This document shows, piece by piece, positions 31,964 to 40,522 of a stretch of DNA of 64,000 nucleotides (position 1 is the stretch's first letter; every line of letters begins with the position of its first letter). The notes beneath the pieces were generated by a model. It was not told the DNA's origin and did no database searches. It was given only the letters and a program-made list of their open reading frames with translations. This DNA comes from Streptomyces sp. NBC_01341 (GTDB taxonomy: Bacteria; Actinomycetota; Actinomycetes; Streptomycetales; Streptomycetaceae), in NCBI RefSeq assembly GCF_035946055.1, contig NZ_CP108364.1, forward strand, positions 5,952,001 through 6,016,000. The letters are read 5' to 3'. The position numbers were made by a program, and so were the translations under genes.

Positions 31964-33214
31964 GTGGACGAGAGCGGCGACAGCGGGCGCCCGCAGCCCG
32001 GCGCAGGGGGCGAGGACCCCGGCACCGGGCCCGGCAAGGGCAAACCGCGACGTCCGGCCGACCCCGGCGGCGGCCTCCTCATGGGCCGTCCCTTCGGGGT
32101 GCCCGTGTACGTGGCCCCCAGCTGGTTCGTCGTCGCGGCACTGATCACGTGGGTGTTCGGCGGTCAGCTCGACCGCGTCCTGCCGGGACTCGGCGGAGCC
32201 CGCTACCTGGTCGCGCTCTTCTTCGCGATCGCCTTCTACGCCTCCGTCCTGGTCCACGAGCTCGCCCACACCGTCGCGGCCCTGCACTACAAGCTGCCGG
32301 TCCGCCGCATCCAGCTCCAGTTCTTCGGCGGCGTCTCCGAGATCGAGAAGGAGTCCGAGACCCCGGGACGCGAGTTCGTCCTCGCCTTCGTGGGGCCCCT
32401 GCTCTCACTCGTCCTCGCCGGGATCTTCTACATCCCGCTCCAGTTCGTCGAGGCCGGCACCGTCCCCGGCGTGCTCCTCGCCGGGCTGATGATCTCCAAC
32501 CTCATCGTCGCCGCCTTCAACCTGCTGCCCGGCCTGCCCCTGGACGGCGGCCGGATGCTCCGCGCCGTCGTGTGGAAGATCACCGGCAAGCCCATGAGCG
32601 GCACCGTCGCCGCGGCATGGGTCGGCAGGGGGCTCGCCGTCACGGTCCTGATCGGCCTGCCCCTGCTCACCCACACCGGCACCCTCGGCAACTCCACCAG
32701 CGACATCGGCGGCCTGGAGACGGTCACCGACGCGCTGCTCGCCGCGATCCTCGCGGGCATCATCTGGACCGGTGCCGGCAACAGCCTCCGCATGGCCCGT
32801 CTGCGGGAGCACCTCCCCGACCTGAGAGCCCGCACCCTCACCCGGCGCGCGGTTCCCGTCGAGTCGGCCACCCCGCTGTCCGAGGCGCTCCGCCGCGCCA
32901 ACGAGGCCGGCGCCCGCGCCCTGGTCGTCGTCGACGGACAGGGCAGCCCCAAGGGCGTCGTGCGGGAGGCGGCCATCGCCGGGGTCCCCGAGCACCGCCG
33001 CCCCTGGGTGCCCGTCAGCGGCCTCGCCCAGGACCTCACCGACGGCATGAAGGTCCCCGCCGAACTCGCCGGCGAAGCGCTCCTGGACCGGCTGAAGGCC
33101 ACACCCGCCACCGAGTACCTGGTGATGGAGGAGACCGGCGAGATCTACGGCGTCCTGTCGACCGCCGACGTCGAGCGCGCGTTCGTCGCGGCCATGGCCC
33201 GTCCCTCGGCCTGA
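31964..33214 (+). CDS. Site-2 protease-type membrane metalloprotease with CBS domains
   Basis: A 416-residue S2P/SpoIVFB-like protease. After a disordered Gly/Pro-rich lead come several membrane helices with HELAH (98-102, zinc-binding His and catalytic Glu) and NLLPGLPLDGGRML (~187, third ligand Asp). The C-terminal cytosolic part (~290-410) carries a CBS pair (VPVESATPLSEAL, YLVMEETGEIYGVLSTADVERAF), which usually senses adenylates. It cuts within membrane-spanning substrates such as anti-sigma factors; its target here is unknown. The GTG start at 31964 has GGAGGG six bases upstream, which excludes the longer frame. Confidence 0.9.
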   Translation: MDESGDSGRPQPGAGGEDPGTGPGKGKPRRPADPGGGLLMGRPFGVPVYVAPSWFVVAALITWVFGGQLDRVLPGLGGARYLVALFFAIAFYASVLVHELAHTVAALHYKLPVRRIQLQFFGGVSEIEKESETPGREFVLAFVGPLLSLVLAGIFYIPLQFVEAGTVPGVLLAGLMISNLIVAAFNLLPGLPLDGGRMLRAVVWKITGKPMSGTVAAAWVGRGLAVTVLIGLPLLTHTGTLGNSTSDIGGLETVTDALLAAILAGIIWTGAGNSLRMARLREHLPDLRARTLTRRAVPVESATPLSEALRRANEAGARALVVVDGQGSPKGVVREAAIAGVPEHRRPWVPVSGLAQDLTDGMKVPAELAGEALLDRLKATPATEYLVMEETGEIYGVLSTADVERAFVAAMARPSA

Positions 33215-33245
33215 GGCCCCCGGAAGGCCGCCCCCGAAATACGGG

Positions 33246-33251
33246 TAGGCT
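33246..33251 (+). promoter_or_regulatory. -10 element of the trmI promoter (leaderless)
   Basis: TAGGCT fits TANNNT and ends 6 bases before ATG 33258; no SD is present. Confidence 0.5.
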
Positions 33252-33257
33252 GGCCGC

Positions 33258-34166
33258 ATGTCCGAACCGACCGGTGCCGCCCGCCGTCGCGGCCCATTCA
33301 AAGTCGGGGACCAGGTCCAGCTCACCGACCCCAAGGGACGCCACTACACCTTCACGCTCGAGGCCGGAAAGAACTTCCACACCCACAAGGGTTCTTTCCC
33401 CCACGACGAGCTGATCGGTGCTCCCGAGGGCAGTGTTGTCCGAACCACGGGAAACGTCGCCTACCTCGCGCTGCGCCCCCTGCTCCCCGACTACGTCCTG
33501 TCCATGCCCCGCGGTGCCGCCGTGGTCTACCCCAAGGACGCGGGTCAGATCCTGGCCTTCGCCGACATCTTCCCCGGCGCACGCGTCGTGGAGGCGGGAG
33601 TCGGCTCCGGAGCGCTCAGCACCTTCCTGCTGCGCGCCATCGGTGAGCAGGGCATGCTGCACTCCTACGAGCGCCGCGAGGACTTCGCCGAGATCGCCCA
33701 GCAGAACGTGGAGCGTTACTTCGGCTCCCCGCACCCCGCCTGGGAGCTGACCGTCGGCGACCTCCAGGACAACCTGTCGGACACCGACGTCGACCGCGTC
33801 GTCCTGGACATGCTCGCCCCGTGGGAGTGCCTCGAGGCCGTCTCCAAGGCCCTGGTGCCCGGCGGCATCCTCTGCGCGTACGTCGCGACCACGACCCAGC
33901 TGTCGCGGACCGTCGAATCAATCCGCGAGATCGGCTGCTTCGCCGAGCCGCAGCCGTGGGAGTCGATGATCCGCAACTGGCACGTCGAGGGCCTTGCCGT
34001 CCGGCCGGACCACCGCATGATCGGCCACACCGGCTTCCTCGTCACCGCACGCCGGCTCGCGGACGGCGTCGAGCCGCCGCTGCGCCGCCGCCGCCCCTCC
34101 AAGGGCGCCTACGGCGAGGACTACGACGGTCCCGGCGCCCGGAGCGGCAGCGCGAACCGCGACTGA
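33258..34166 (+). CDS. trmI: tRNA (adenine-58-N1)-methyltransferase
   Basis: A 302-residue class I methyltransferase of the TrmI/GCD14 type. The N-terminal beta-rich part (~10-85) has GKNFHTHKGSFPHDELIG. The Rossmann domain carries VVEAGVGSGALS (SAM motif I) and VVLDMLAPWE (motif IV region). GMLHSYERREDF marks the acidic loop after strand 2. It methylates A58 in the T-loop of tRNA, often as a tetramer. The 3' end is basic (LRRRRPSKG). The start is ATG 33258, without SD. In mycobacteria the homologue sits near the proteasome ATPase gene as it does here, with arc 1.4 kb downstream. Confidence 0.92.
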   Translation: MSEPTGAARRRGPFKVGDQVQLTDPKGRHYTFTLEAGKNFHTHKGSFPHDELIGAPEGSVVRTTGNVAYLALRPLLPDYVLSMPRGAAVVYPKDAGQILAFADIFPGARVVEAGVGSGALSTFLLRAIGEQGMLHSYERREDFAEIAQQNVERYFGSPHPAWELTVGDLQDNLSDTDVDRVVLDMLAPWECLEAVSKALVPGGILCAYVATTTQLSRTVESIREIGCFAEPQPWESMIRNWHVEGLAVRPDHRMIGHTGFLVTARRLADGVEPPLRRRRPSKGAYGEDYDGPGARSGSANRD

Positions 34167-34181
34167 CCTCCCAGAACGCAC

Positions 34182-34234
34182 AGGCGCCGCCGCCGAGTTC
34201 CCCGGACCTGTCCGGGGAGCCGGCGGCGGCGCCT
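34182..34234 (+). terminator. Compound stem-loop after trmI
   Basis: An outer 14-bp arm pair (AGGCGCCGCCGCCG / CGGCGGCGGCGCCT) encloses an inner arm pair (TTCCCCGGA / TCCGGGGA), followed by TTTCC, just past the trmI stop. Confidence 0.85.
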
Positions 34235-34361
34235 TTCCGTCTGTCCCGGCCATTCCGTCGGACCCCGCCGTTCCACTGCGGTGTGAGGTGTGGCACGATG
34301 CTGGCCACCCCCGCCCGCCGAGCTCCGCTCGGCACCGCCTCTACAGGCTTCCAGGAACCAC

Positions 34362-34973
34362 ATGGAGACATACCGCGTGCAGACCTCCGCGCTCCCGGAC
34401 CTCGCGCACACCGACGCCAAGGCGGTGCACTGGCTCGCCACGGCCACGGCGATGGCGGCCGTGATCGCCGTCGCGGGGCTGCTCCAGCCCGAGGCGGCCA
34501 CCGCCACGGCCTCGGCGTCCGAACACGGCGTGACCACCCGCCACGAGGGCGTCCCCGCCGCCCAGGCCCCCGACCCGGCCGGCGTTGCCTTCCCGCTCGA
34601 CTGCGCCGGCGCCGGACAGACCGTGGCGGACAGCGCCCCCGGTGACCTCGACGGGGACGGCGCCCCCGAGACGGTCGCGGTCGTCCGCTGCGCGGCGGGT
34701 TCCGGCACCCCTCCCAGCGGCATCTACGTCGTCACACGGCGGAGCGGGGCCGCACCCAGGGTCGTGGCGACCCTGGTGGACCCCGCCCAGAAGCTGGCGG
34801 TCACCGACCTCGCCGTACGCGACGGCCGGATCTCGGCGAACCTGCTCGGCTACTCGTCGGCCGACGTGCCGCGCTGCTGCCCCGACGAACGGGAGAGCGT
34901 CTCCTGGCAGTGGAAGGGCAACGCCTTCGTCAGGTCCTCCGCTCCCGCCGGCGGCAGCGCGCGCCCGGCCTGA
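34362..34973 (+). CDS. Membrane-anchored or secreted protein with FG-GAP-like motif
   Basis: A 203-residue protein not assigned to a named family. A hydrophobic segment at ~30-48 (WLATATAMAAVIAVAGLL) serves as signal or anchor. The exported part contains GDLDGDGAPETVAVV, an FG-GAP/VCBS-like Ca-binding strand, and CADCP-type Cys residues later (VPRCCPDE). A short basic Pro/Ala tail ends it. The start is uncertain: ATG 34362 has AGGAA upstream, while GTG 34377 has GGAGA at suitable spacing. No function can be named. It converges on the ferredoxin gene, with 4 bases between the stops. Confidence 0.7.
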   Translation: METYRVQTSALPDLAHTDAKAVHWLATATAMAAVIAVAGLLQPEAATATASASEHGVTTRHEGVPAAQAPDPAGVAFPLDCAGAGQTVADSAPGDLDGDGAPETVAVVRCAAGSGTPPSGIYVVTRRSGAAPRVVATLVDPAQKLAVTDLAVRDGRISANLLGYSSADVPRCCPDERESVSWQWKGNAFVRSSAPAGGSARPA

Positions 34974-34977
34974 GCCG

Positions 34978-35289
34978 TCATTCGGCGTCCGGCCCGAACA
35001 CTTCCACGTTGTCCGAGACGCGACGTACATGAATGCAGTCGCCTGGGCACTCCTTCGCCGAGTCCACCACGTCCTGGAGCAGGGGCAGCGGCACCGGTGT
35101 GGTGGCTCCCTTGTCCTGGAGCAACTCGTCCTCCGGGCTCTTGACGTACGCCAGACCGTCGATGTCCAGCTCGAACACCTCGGGTGCGTACTGCACACAG
35201 ATGCCGTCGCCCGTACAGAGGTCCTGGTCGATCCAGACCTCGAGGTCCTGGGTCCCGGTGTCTCCCGGAGCGTCCTGCTGCACGGTCAT
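34978..35289 (-). CDS. Ferredoxin (3Fe-4S or 4Fe-4S single cluster)
   Basis: A 103-residue small ferredoxin. The cluster ligands are CTGDGIC (Cys-x5-Cys) and CPGDCIHV (CP plus a nearby Cys). An acidic surface is formed by PEVFELDIDG and the spacer EDELLQDKG. The x5 spacing with a Cys missing from the middle of the classic motif indicates a 3Fe-4S or site-differentiated cluster. It carries electrons to partners such as P450s; no reductase gene is adjacent. The start is ATG 35289 (MTVQQDAPGD) after AGGACAC; the longer frame is a divergent promoter region. It is divergent from arc. Confidence 0.87.
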   Translation of the reverse strand: MTVQQDAPGDTGTQDLEVWIDQDLCTGDGICVQYAPEVFELDIDGLAYVKSPEDELLQDKGATTPVPLPLLQDVVDSAKECPGDCIHVRRVSDNVEVFGPDAE

Positions 35290-35530
35290 GTGTCCTGCCG
35301 TTCCCTGCGTATCTGCACCAATTGAAGCCAGCCCTGACGGGTGTTGAACACTTCGACGATACAACCGGCTGCTTTCCGGTGCCGAAGGGTGGGTATTCCT
35401 CTGGCGTGAGGGAGGGCGCAAGGGTGAAGATCGGACAGACACCCGGGTCTTTGTGATCTAGGGGTTTCAATCATCACCCACCCAGGTAGGGTCAGGAAGC
35501 GTCCAGCTCCCCTTGGAGGAGGTGAGGACC

Positions 35531-37297
35531 GTGGCAGCCCACGACGACGAAATCAACCGCGGCATCCGGCCCGGGCGAGGGTCGGAAGACCCAGCCGGGC
35601 AGGTTGCCTTTCTCGAGCAGGAAATCGCCGTCCTGCGACGTAAGCTCGCCGACTCTCCGCGTCATACGAGGATTCTCGAAGAGCGGATCGTCGAGTTGCA
35701 GACCAGTCTGGCCGGCGTGTCCGCGCAGAACGAGCGGCTCGCCAACACGCTCCGCGAGGCCCGCGACCAGATCGTGGCCCTCAAGGAGGAGGTCGACCGG
35801 CTGGCCCAGCCACCGGCTGGCTTCGGTGTCTTCCTGCAGGCCAACGAGGACGACACCTGCGACATCTTCACCGGGGGCCGCAAGCTCCGGGTGAACGTGA
35901 GCCCGAGCGTCGAGCTCGAAGGCCTCCGGCGAGGCCAGGAGGTCATGCTCAACGAAGCGCTCAACGTGGTCGAGGCCATGGAATTCGAGCGGGCCGGGGA
36001 CATCGTCACCCTCAAGGAGATCCTCGAGGACGGCGAGCGCGCCCTGGTCGTCGGGCACACCGACGAGGAGCGGGTGGTGAGGCTCGCCGAGCCTCTGCTG
36101 GACATCACCATCCGCCCCGGCGACGCCCTCCTGCTCGAGCCCAGGTCCGGCTACGTCTACGAAGTGGTCCCCAAGAGCGAGGTCGAGGAGCTCGTTCTCG
36201 AAGAGGTACCGGACATCGACTACAACAAGATCGGCGGTCTGGGCGACCAGATCGAACTGATCAGGGACGCGGTCGAGCTCCCGTACCTCCACCCGGACCT
36301 CTTCAAGGAACACGAACTGCGTCCGCCGAAGGGCATCCTGCTCTACGGTCCTCCCGGCTGCGGCAAGACACTCATCGCCAAGGCCGTCGCCAACTCGCTG
36401 GCCAAGAAGGTCGCCGAGGTGACCGGACAGCCCGCGGGGAAGAGCTACTTCCTCAACATCAAGGGCCCCGAGCTCCTCAACAAGTACGTCGGCGAGACCG
36501 AGCGGCACATCCGCCTCGTCTTCCAGCGTGCCCGGGAGAAGGCGAGCGAGGGCACTCCCGTCATCGTCTTCTTCGACGAGATGGAATCCCTCTTCCGCAC
36601 CCGTGGTTCCGGTGTCAGCTCGGACGTGGAGAACACCATCGTCCCGCAGCTGCTCGCCGAGATCGACGGTGTGGAGGGACTGGAGAACGTCATCGTCATC
36701 GGCGCCTCGAACCGCGAGGACATGATCGACCCCGCGATCCTGCGGCCCGGCCGTCTCGATGTGAAGATCAAGATCGAGCGTCCGGACGCCGAGGCGGCGA
36801 AGGACATCTTCGCGAAGTACCTCACCCCCTCGCTCCCGCTGCACTCGGACGACCTGGCCGAGCACACGGGATCGAAGGAAGCGGCCGCCCACGCGATGAT
36901 CCAGTCGGTCGTGGAGCGGATGTACACGGAATCCGAGGAGAACCGCTTCCTCGAGGTCACCTACGCGAACGGCGACAAGGAAGTCCTGTACTTCAAGGAC
37001 TTCAACTCCGGAGCGATGATTCAGAACATCGTGGACCGGGCGAAGAAGATGGCCATCAAGGCATTCCTCGAGCAGGGCCAGAAGGGCCTGCGCGTCTCCC
37101 ATCTCCTCCAGGCGTGCGTGGACGAGTTCAAGGAGAACGAGGACCTGCCCAACACGACCAACCCGGACGACTGGGCCAGGATTTCCGGAAAGAAGGGAGA
37201 GCGGATCGTCTTCATCCGCACTCTCGTCACCGGAAAGCAGGGCGCAGACACCGGTCGTTCCATCGACACGGTGGCAAATACCGGGCAGTACCTGTAA
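35531..37297 (+). CDS. arc: Proteasome-associated AAA ATPase ARC/Mpa
   Basis: A 588-residue AAA+ ring ATPase. Residues ~25-95 form the coiled coil that captures Pup (ILEERIVELQTSL through ALKEEVDRLAQ). Two OB domains follow (~95-240). The AAA module has Walker A GPPGCGKT (~273), Walker B VIVFFDEME (~345) and arginine-finger region LRPGRLDVKI. The extreme C-terminus is GQYL, carrying the penultimate Tyr needed to open the 20S gate. It unfolds pupylated proteins and feeds them to PrcAB. The GTG start at 35531 has a very strong AGGAGGTGAGG upstream. Confidence 0.96.
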   Translation: MAAHDDEINRGIRPGRGSEDPAGQVAFLEQEIAVLRRKLADSPRHTRILEERIVELQTSLAGVSAQNERLANTLREARDQIVALKEEVDRLAQPPAGFGVFLQANEDDTCDIFTGGRKLRVNVSPSVELEGLRRGQEVMLNEALNVVEAMEFERAGDIVTLKEILEDGERALVVGHTDEERVVRLAEPLLDITIRPGDALLLEPRSGYVYEVVPKSEVEELVLEEVPDIDYNKIGGLGDQIELIRDAVELPYLHPDLFKEHELRPPKGILLYGPPGCGKTLIAKAVANSLAKKVAEVTGQPAGKSYFLNIKGPELLNKYVGETERHIRLVFQRAREKASEGTPVIVFFDEMESLFRTRGSGVSSDVENTIVPQLLAEIDGVEGLENVIVIGASNREDMIDPAILRPGRLDVKIKIERPDAEAAKDIFAKYLTPSLPLHSDDLAEHTGSKEAAAHAMIQSVVERMYTESEENRFLEVTYANGDKEVLYFKDFNSGAMIQNIVDRAKKMAIKAFLEQGQKGLRVSHLLQACVDEFKENEDLPNTTNPDDWARISGKKGERIVFIRTLVTGKQGADTGRSIDTVANTGQYL

Positions 37298-37305
37298 AAC
37301 GCAGA

Positions 37306-37341
37306 CCGGCTGCGGATGCCCGGCAGGGCATCCGCAGCCGG
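37306..37341 (+). terminator. Terminator between arc and dop
   Basis: A perfect 15-bp inverted repeat (arms 37306-37320 and 37327-37341) followed by CCGTTTTCC lies 8 bases past the arc stop. It implies a separate promoter for dop in the 37342-37523 stretch. Confidence 0.88.
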
Positions 37342-37523
37342 CCGTTTTCCAGGCAGGTCAGGCCACACCCGAACAATGACGCAATTGATCTCCCCACCGG
37401 CGCAGAGGCGCTCTAGGCTCTGACGTACCGCCGAGTCGCGCAGTGCGGGGACGGGCACCGCGGACCAGCAGCGGTACTTGAGCGCCGCTCCCGCAGGGGG
37501 CGCCGCCGGGCAAGGAGGGCCGC

Positions 37524-39035
37524 ATGACCGTACGGCGAGTGATGGGCATCGAGACGGAGTACGGGATCTCCGTTCCCGGTCAACCCAACGCCAATGCCAT
37601 GCTCACCTCGTCCCAGATCGTCAACGCCTACGCGGCGGCGATGCACCGGGCGCGCCGCGCCCGCTGGGATTTCGAGGAGGAGAATCCGCTGCGCGACGCG
37701 CGAGGCTTCGACCTCGCCCGCGAGACCGCCGACTCCAGCCAGCTCACCGACGAGGACATCGGCCTGGCCAATGTCATCCTCACCAACGGTGCGCGGCTGT
37801 ACGTCGACCACGCGCACCCCGAATACAGCTCACCCGAGATCACCAACCCGCTGGACGCGGTGCTCTGGGACAAGGCCGGCGAGCGGGTGATGGCGGAGGC
37901 GGCGGAGCGTGCCGCCGCGATCCCCGGGGCCCAGCCGATCCACCTGTACAAGAACAACACCGACAACAAGGGCGCGTCCTACGGCACGCACGAGAACTAC
38001 CTGATGAAGCGGGAGACCCCCTTCTCGGACATCGTGCGCCACCTGACACCGTTCTTCGTCTCCCGCCAGGTCGTCACCGGCGCGGGCCGGGTCGGCATCG
38101 GCCAGGACGGCCATGAGCACGGCTTTCAGATCAGCCAGCGCGCCGACTACTTCGAGGTCGAGGTGGGCCTCGAGACCACGCTCAAGCGCCCCATCATCAA
38201 CACCCGCGACGAACCGCACTCGGACGCCGAGAAGTACCGCAGACTCCACGTGATCATCGGGGACGCCAACCTCTCGGAGATCTCGACCTATCTGAAGCTC
38301 GGCACCACCTCCCTGGTCCTTGCCATGATCGAGGACGGGTTCATCAACGTCGACCTGGCGGTCGACCAGCCGGTCCGCACCCTGCACCAGGTCTCGCACG
38401 ACCCCACGCTGAAGCAGCTCGTCACCCTCCGCAGCGGGCGGACACTCACCGCTGTGCAACTTCAGATGGAGTACTTCGAGCTGGGCCGCAAATACGTCGA
38501 GGAGCGGTACGGGGCGGACGCCGACGAGCAGACCAAGGACGTCCTGGCCCGCTGGGAGGACACCCTGAACCGCCTGGAGAACGATCCGATGAGCCTGTCC
38601 GGCGAACTGGACTGGATCGCCAAGCGAGAGCTCATGGAGGGTTACCGGCGGCGGGACGGCCTGGACTGGGACGCCCCGCGCCTGCACCTCGTGGACCTCC
38701 AGTACGCCGACGTACGGGCCGACAAGGGCCTGTACAACCGCCTGGCGGCCCGGGGGAAGATCAAGCGGCTGCTCGACGAGAGCGACGTCGAGCGGGCCCG
38801 TACGAAGCCTCCGGAGGACACCAGGGCCTATTTCCGGGGCCGCTGCCTGGAGCAGTACGCGGACGACGTCGCCGCGGCCTCCTGGGACTCGGTCATCTTC
38901 GATCTGCCCGACCGCGACTCGCTGCAGCGGGTGCCGACCATGGAACCGCTGCGTGGCACACGTGCTCACGTCGAGGAGCTCCTGGACCGCTGCCGCACTG
39001 CGGAAGAGCTGGTCCGGACGCTGACGGGGGCCTGA
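37524..39035 (+). CDS. dop: Pup deamidase/depupylase
   Basis: A 503-residue carboxylate-amine-ligase-fold enzyme paralogous to PafA. The nucleotide/Mg site opens with RVMGIETEYGIS. YKNNTDNKGASYGTHENYL and RPIINTRDEPHSD are shared with PafA. The Dop-specific loop region lies around residues 40-80 (FEEENPLRDARGFDLAR). Dop removes Pup from substrates and, where Pup ends in Gln, deamidates it. Since the pup gene here encodes a terminal Glu, only depupylation should be required. The start is ATG 37524 after AAGGAGG. It has its own promoter after the arc terminator. Confidence 0.95.
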   Translation: MTVRRVMGIETEYGISVPGQPNANAMLTSSQIVNAYAAAMHRARRARWDFEEENPLRDARGFDLARETADSSQLTDEDIGLANVILTNGARLYVDHAHPEYSSPEITNPLDAVLWDKAGERVMAEAAERAAAIPGAQPIHLYKNNTDNKGASYGTHENYLMKRETPFSDIVRHLTPFFVSRQVVTGAGRVGIGQDGHEHGFQISQRADYFEVEVGLETTLKRPIINTRDEPHSDAEKYRRLHVIIGDANLSEISTYLKLGTTSLVLAMIEDGFINVDLAVDQPVRTLHQVSHDPTLKQLVTLRSGRTLTAVQLQMEYFELGRKYVEERYGADADEQTKDVLARWEDTLNRLENDPMSLSGELDWIAKRELMEGYRRRDGLDWDAPRLHLVDLQYADVRADKGLYNRLAARGKIKRLLDESDVERARTKPPEDTRAYFRGRCLEQYADDVAAASWDSVIFDLPDRDSLQRVPTMEPLRGTRAHVEELLDRCRTAEELVRTLTGA

Positions 39036-39155
39036 AAGGCGCTCCGGCTGGGAATCAATGAGATGACCTCCGGACGTTGAGGAAAGTACCGGGCCAATGT
39101 CGGACCCCGTAGGTAGGGTCTGATCAAGTGCTTCGAACCGAGCGGGGTGAGCTAC

Positions 39156-39374
39156 ATGGCGACCAAGGACACCGGCGGCGGACAGCAGAAGGCGACGCGC
39201 ACCAACGAGGAGACCGAGGAGCAGGCGCAGGACGCGCAGGCCTCCGAGGACCTCGCGGAGCGCCAGGAGAAGCTCAGCGACGACGTCGACGACGTCCTCG
39301 ACGAGATCGACGACGTACTCGAGTCCAACGCCGAGGATTTCGTACGCTCGTTCGTCCAAAAGGGTGGCGAGTAA
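39156..39374 (+). CDS. pup: Prokaryotic ubiquitin-like protein Pup
   Basis: A 72-residue disordered acidic protein: MATKDTGGGQQ lead, a coiled-coil-prone central part (LAERQEKLSDDVDDVLDEID) that binds the Arc coiled coil, and the C-terminal tail FVRSFVQKGGE. The last codon is GAG (Glu), giving GGE directly, the ligation-ready form, rather than GGQ. PafA joins this Glu to substrate lysines to mark them for the proteasome. ATG 39156 follows GGGGTGAG; the ATG at 39147 lies before a proper spacing. It is 120 bases downstream of dop. Confidence 0.96.
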   Translation: MATKDTGGGQQKATRTNEETEEQAQDAQASEDLAERQEKLSDDVDDVLDEIDDVLESNAEDFVRSFVQKGGE

Positions 39375-39432
39375 CAGCCGGAGATCCCGTCCGGACGATC
39401 ATCGGCGGACTCGCGCCGCCGGCCGGAGCTTT

Positions 39433-39468
39433 CCGTGGGGTGCCCTCGCGCGCACGGGCACCCCACGG
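39433..39468 (+). terminator. Stem-loop between pup and prcB
   Basis: A perfect 13-bp inverted repeat (CCGTGGGGTGCCC / GGGCACCCCACGG) with a 10-base loop lies 58 bases past pup. It may terminate or attenuate so that pup is made in excess of proteasome subunits. Confidence 0.75.
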
Positions 39469-39486
39469 AACCGCTTCCGCATCCAG

Positions 39487-39669
39487 GATCATGTTGATCA
39501 CCGTCACGGGGCGGGTAGGGTCCGTGGCGTACCGTGCCGCACCTGCAATCCGGCCATCGGCAAGTCGGGGGATGATTCTGACTCCTTGCGCAGGGCCATC
39601 GCATACCTGGAGGGAAACGCGTGGAAGCCAACACTCGTAGCACCGGGCGTCTACCAGCTGCCTTCCTGA
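39487..39669 (+). pseudogene. C-terminal remnant of an endonuclease VII-fold gene
   Basis: The open frame reads DHVDHRHGAGRVRG, then a Cys pair VPCRTCNPAIG, then RRAIAYLEGNAWKPT and VAPGVYQLPS to the stop at 39669. The His-Asp-His and Cys-x2-Cys-Asn layout is that of the endonuclease VII/HNH fold, and Streptomyces carry such a gene in this place. The N-terminal half with the first zinc Cys pair is absent, replaced by the stem-loop region and Arg-rich nonsense. No start codon with SD fits. The fragment overlaps the prcB start by 49 bases in another frame, which may explain why this part persists. Confidence 0.68.
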
Positions 39670-40466
39670 CGCCGGGATCGTCCTCGTTCATGGACTTCCT
39701 GTCCGACCAGTCGCCCGGGATGCTTCCGGGGAACCGGCAGCTGCCGCCCATGAAGGGGGTCGTCGAGGCGCCGCACGGCACCACGATCGTGGCGGCGACC
39801 TTCCCCGGCGGCGTCGTCCTCGCCGGTGACCGGCGGGCGACCATGGGGAACATGATCGCGCAGCGCGACATCGAGAAGGTGTTCCCGGCCGACGAGTACT
39901 CGGCGGTGGGCATCGCCGGCACGGCCGGCCTCGCCGTCGAGATGGTCAAGCTGTTCCAGCTCGAGCTGGAACACTTCGAGAAGGTCGAAGGCGCCACGCT
40001 CTCCCTGGAGGGCAAGGCCAACCGGCTCTCCACGATGATTCGCAGCAACCTGGCGATGGCCATGCAGGGGCTGGCGGTCGTCCCGCTGTTCGCGGGCTTC
40101 GACGTCGACCGTGAGAAGGGCCGGATCTTCTCGTACGACGTCACCGGCGGGCGTTCGGAGGAGCACGGGTACGCGGCGACCGGATCCGGCTCCGTCTTCG
40201 CCCGGGGCTCGATGAAGAAGCTGTACCGCAACGACCTGACGGAGGAGCAGACGCTCACCTTGGTCGTGCAGGCGCTGTACGACGCTGCCGACGACGACTC
40301 GGCGACCGGTGGCCCGGACGTCGCGCGCCGGATCTACCCGATCGTCACCGTCATCACCGATGAGGGCTTCCGCAAGCTGGGCGACACGGAATCCTCGGAG
40401 ATCGCGCGCGCGATCCTGGAGCGCCGGCTCGAGCAGCCCGACGGTCCGCGTGCCGCGCTGCTCTGA
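39621..40466 (+). CDS. prcB: 20S proteasome beta subunit
   Basis: A 281-residue proteasome beta subunit with a 53-residue propeptide. Autocleavage between Gly53 and Thr54 (APHG/TTIVAA) exposes the catalytic Thr. Asp and Lys partners are in GDRRATMGN and the AQRDIEKVF block; SYDVTGGRSEEHGYAATGSGS carries the late conserved Gly/Ser motif. Two rings of seven form the proteolytic core with PrcA. The GTG start at 39621 has GGAGGGAAA upstream. It overlaps the endonuclease VII remnant and is followed by prcA after 56 bases. Confidence 0.96.
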   Translation: MEANTRSTGRLPAAFLTPGSSSFMDFLSDQSPGMLPGNRQLPPMKGVVEAPHGTTIVAATFPGGVVLAGDRRATMGNMIAQRDIEKVFPADEYSAVGIAGTAGLAVEMVKLFQLELEHFEKVEGATLSLEGKANRLSTMIRSNLAMAMQGLAVVPLFAGFDVDREKGRIFSYDVTGGRSEEHGYAATGSGSVFARGSMKKLYRNDLTEEQTLTLVVQALYDAADDDSATGGPDVARRIYPIVTVITDEGFRKLGDTESSEIARAILERRLEQPDGPRAALL

Positions 40467-40522
40467 CCGGTCCTGATGCTCCTCCGATGCACTCGTCACT
40501 GACAGAAAGGGACGGATAGCCG

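Noticed and set aside
35290..35530. Coding extension upstream of the ferredoxin start
   Set aside because: The added residues show no conservation, and the region is the divergent promoter gap for arc.
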